From positions 1-64,000 of the forward strand of contig NZ_POJH01000027.1 of assembly GCF_002960625.1 (NCBI RefSeq): a stretch of 64,000 nt of DNA, written 5' to 3'. Each line of letters starts with the position of its first letter. The first letter of the stretch is position 1. The position numbers were made by a program, and so were the translations under genes. Of the stretch, positions 61,828 through 64,000 are shown piece after piece. The notes under the pieces were generated by a model. The model was not told the DNA's origin. It saw nothing but the letters and a program-made list of their open reading frames with translations, and ran no database searches. Source of the stretch: Streptococcus suis (lineage in GTDB: Bacteria; Bacillota; Bacilli; Lactobacillales; Streptococcaceae).

Positions 61828-63726
61828 ATGATTATACTAAGCGGAAACAAGATTGAGCGCTCCTTTGCGGGCGAAGTTTTATTTAACAATATCAACATTC
61901 AAGTAGATGAACGGGATCGGATTGCCCTTGTCGGAAAAAATGGAGCAGGCAAGTCTACTCTGCTCAAAATCCTTGTCGGAGAAGAGGCGGCGACTAGCGG
62001 TGACATTTCAACCAAGCGTGATTTGTCCCTTTCTTACCTGGCACAGGACAGTCGATTCCAGTCAGAAAATACCATTTACGATGAAATGCTTCATGTTTTT
62101 GACGACCTGCGGATGACGGAGAAACGCCTGCGGTCTATGGAAGAGCAAATGGGGAGTCTGTCTGGTAATGAACTCGACCAGCTCATGAAAACCTATGATA
62201 GTCTGTCAGAGGAATTTCGTCAGGCAGGTGGTTTTAACTATGAAGCGGATATTCGTGCTATTTTGAACGGTTTCAAGTTTGACCAGACCATGTGGGACAT
62301 GAAAATCTCCGAACTTTCTGGCGGTCAAAATACTCGACTGGCTCTAGCAAAAATGCTTCTTGAAAGTCCAGAACTCTTGGTGCTGGACGAGCCAACCAAC
62401 CACCTGGACATTGAAACCATTGCTTGGTTAGAAAACTACCTAGTGCATTACAAGGGAGCCTTGATTATCGTCAGCCATGACCGCTATTTCTTGGACAAGG
62501 TGGCGACGCTGACGCTGGATTTGACCAAGCATTCCTTGGATCGCTATGTGGGTAATTATTCTCAGTTTGTCGAGCTCAAAGAGCAGAAGTTGCAAACGGA
62601 ATTGCAAAACTATGAGAAGCAGCAGAAGGAAATTGCTAAGTTAGAAGACTTTGTTCAGAAAAATATTGTCCGTGCTTCGACCACCAAGCGTGCTCAGGCT
62701 AGACGTAAGCAGTTGGAAAAGATGGAGCGACTAGACAAGCCGACAGCTGGTCAGAAGTCTGCTAACATGACCTTTCAGTCGGACAAGACTTCTGGCAATA
62801 TCGTCTTGACAGTGGAAAATGCTGCGGTGGGCTACGATGGAAACATTCTTTCCCAGCCTATTTCAATTGACCAACGGAAACTCGATGCCATTGCCATTGT
62901 CGGTCCGAATGGTATCGGAAAAACAACCCTGCTCAAGTCCATCATCGGAGCTCTGCCATTTATCAAAGGGGAAGCCAAGCTCGGTGCCAATGTGGAAGTG
63001 GGCTACTACGACCAGACCCAGTCGGCCCTGACGCCTTCCAACACGGTCTTGGAGGAGCTCTGGTCCGCCTTTCCGACCACACCTGAAGTGGAAATCCGCA
63101 ACCGCCTTGGAGCCTTCCTCTTCTCAGGTGATGACGTCAAAAAGTCTGTGTCCATGCTATCGGGTGGGGAAAAAGCCCGCCTGCTCTTGGCCAAGCTATC
63201 CATGGAAAATAACAACTTCCTCATCCTCGACGAGCCGACCAACCACCTGGACATCGACAGCAAGGAAGTGCTGGAAAATGCCCTGATTGACTTTGACGGC
63301 ACCCTGCTCTTTGTTAGCCACGACCGCTATTTCATCAACCGCGTCGCCACCAAGGTCCTGGAAATCTCGGAAACTGGCTCCACGCTCTACTTGGGCGACT
63401 ATGACTATTATTTGGAGAAAAAGGCAGAGCAGGAAGCAGATGCCCAGCCTGACCAGCTAGAAAGTACCAGCCAATCAGCCGGAGCCATGGACTACCAAGC
63501 CCAAAAGGAAAACCAAAAAGAGCAACGCAAACTGGCTCGCCGCATCGAGCAAATTGAGGCAGAAATCGATAGCATCGAAAACCGCTTAAGCGAGCTCAAC
63601 CAAGCCATGCTAGAAACCAACGACATCGGTCAGCTGACCAATCACCAGAAAGAAATCGACCAACTGACCAGTCAACAAGAAAGCCTCATGGAAGAATGGG
63701 AAGAATTATCCGAGCAGATGGGCTAG
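61828..63726 (+). CDS. ABC-F family ATPase
   Basis: A 632-residue soluble protein with two ABC domains: Walker A GKNGAGKST and GPNGIGKTT, signatures LSGGQNTRLALAK and LSGGEKARLLLAK, and both Walker B as DEPTNHLDI. No membrane segments occur, so it is an ABC-F translation factor or ribosome-protection type rather than a transporter. The interdomain linker (about 245-305) and a C-terminal coiled coil (about 550-632) resemble the Uup/YdiF branch. No ATG-proximal leader peptide or attenuator like those of resistance ABC-F genes was seen, so a housekeeping role is more likely. Confidence 0.9.
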   Translation: MIILSGNKIERSFAGEVLFNNINIQVDERDRIALVGKNGAGKSTLLKILVGEEAATSGDISTKRDLSLSYLAQDSRFQSENTIYDEMLHVFDDLRMTEKRLRSMEEQMGSLSGNELDQLMKTYDSLSEEFRQAGGFNYEADIRAILNGFKFDQTMWDMKISELSGGQNTRLALAKMLLESPELLVLDEPTNHLDIETIAWLENYLVHYKGALIIVSHDRYFLDKVATLTLDLTKHSLDRYVGNYSQFVELKEQKLQTELQNYEKQQKEIAKLEDFVQKNIVRASTTKRAQARRKQLEKMERLDKPTAGQKSANMTFQSDKTSGNIVLTVENAAVGYDGNILSQPISIDQRKLDAIAIVGPNGIGKTTLLKSIIGALPFIKGEAKLGANVEVGYYDQTQSALTPSNTVLEELWSAFPTTPEVEIRNRLGAFLFSGDDVKKSVSMLSGGEKARLLLAKLSMENNNFLILDEPTNHLDIDSKEVLENALIDFDGTLLFVSHDRYFINRVATKVLEISETGSTLYLGDYDYYLEKKAEQEADAQPDQLESTSQSAGAMDYQAQKENQKEQRKLARRIEQIEAEIDSIENRLSELNQAMLETNDIGQLTNHQKEIDQLTSQQESLMEEWEELSEQMG

Positions 63727-64000
63727 GTTGACAGGAAGTTGACAAGAGGCTCAAACCCTTGATAGAACAGGATTGCAAGCCAGTCTTGCGGAGTTAGCAA
63801 GACCACCTTTCGCTAAAAAAGTCCAGAGCAAGCCAGTCTTTCTTGGCAAACATCGACCAAGAAGCTAAGATAAGTATAGAGATTAGCATCACTTCTCGAA
63901 GGTGGTGTCAACATCTCAGCGCAGTGGTTGATTGGCAGATTTGTTCGTGTTGCACACTTCAAATCTGGCCTAATCAACTGTGCGGGGGCGGGACGACGAA
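63727..64000. repeat. Nested inverted-repeat element at the window end
   Basis: No ORF is convincing here. An outer pair GACCACCTTTCG (63801-63812) and CGAAGGTGGTGTC (63897-63909) encloses spacer DNA. A second hairpin follows, CAGTGGTTGATTGGCAGATT (63922-63941) with CAAATCTGGCCTAATCAACTG (63960-63980). The end is very G/C-rich (GCGGGGGCGGGACGACGAA). It may be a repetitive intergenic element or a structured RNA; it runs off the window. Confidence 0.5.

Noticed and set aside
61828..63726. ABC-F protein as an antibiotic-resistance determinant
   Set aside because: No regulatory leader peptide was seen, and the C-terminal coiled coil fits the housekeeping Uup/YdiF branch.

Overview
The window looks like a low-GC streptococcal chromosome, most probably Streptococcus suis or a close relative. 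The grounds are: a YSIRK signal and LPETG anchor on a giant surface protease; the late competence genes comEA-comEC; the housekeeping order rplS / tRNA-Arg / CLC / chorismate mutase / flavodoxin; gyrB-ezrA-serB; enolase; an RqcH protein of the S. suis Fbps type; extended -10 promoters throughout; and small repeats resembling the streptococcal RUP element. No replication origin, complete insertion sequence, rRNA or CRISPR array was seen.

Layout. 1-5,200 is a clearly more AT-rich island: a compact class III lanthipeptide locus with a small secreted-type ORF, the three-domain synthetase LanKC, a 50-residue precursor with a labionin-type motif, a tiny translationally coupled ORF, an ABC exporter and a small membrane protein. 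5,200-17,900 holds a repeat-bearing gap, thiol peroxidase, a three-gene ABC-2 transporter on the minus strand, a LolD/FtsX-type ABC pair, a PlsC acyltransferase and the DNA-uptake genes comEA-comEC. 18,000-23,960 is one 1,986-residue LPETG-anchored M26-like zinc metalloprotease with long internal repeats. 24,200-33,950 has a LysR/lactonase pair, holA, sodA, rplS, a TIM-barrel protein, tRNA-Arg(CCU), a minus-strand group (CLC antiporter, chorismate mutase, flavodoxin), pde2, apbE and rpmE2. 34,300-51,090 is core: rodA, a DJ-1 protein, gyrB, ezrA, serB, a HAD phosphatase, glycerate kinase, yueI, eno, a 6-phosphogluconolactonase-like protein, an AI-2E family protein, a TPR protein, alsD and rqcH. 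51,200-54,460 is a tryptophan T-box followed by a Trp-rich leader peptide and trpXYZ. 54,520-56,850 is a divergent HaeIII-like (GGCC) restriction-modification pair. 56,960-63,730 has a ProX editing protein, a lipoprotein, RNase J2, an esterase, a matrixin-like protease, a membrane protein and an ABC-F ATPase. A nested inverted repeat ends the window.

How the parts work together. In the lanthipeptide locus, LanKC should phosphorylate, eliminate and cyclise Ser/Thr residues of the adjacent precursor, the ABC protein should export it, and the last gene may provide immunity; no leader peptidase is encoded. The tryptophan uptake operon appears to be controlled by uncharged tRNA-Trp and possibly also by translation of a Trp-Arg-Trp-Trp leader peptide. 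Three intergenic regions carry tandem, evenly spaced transcription terminators with a shared spacer motif, an unexplained non-coding feature.

Limits: all calls come from reading the sequence and recalling families. No database search, folding or alignment program was run.
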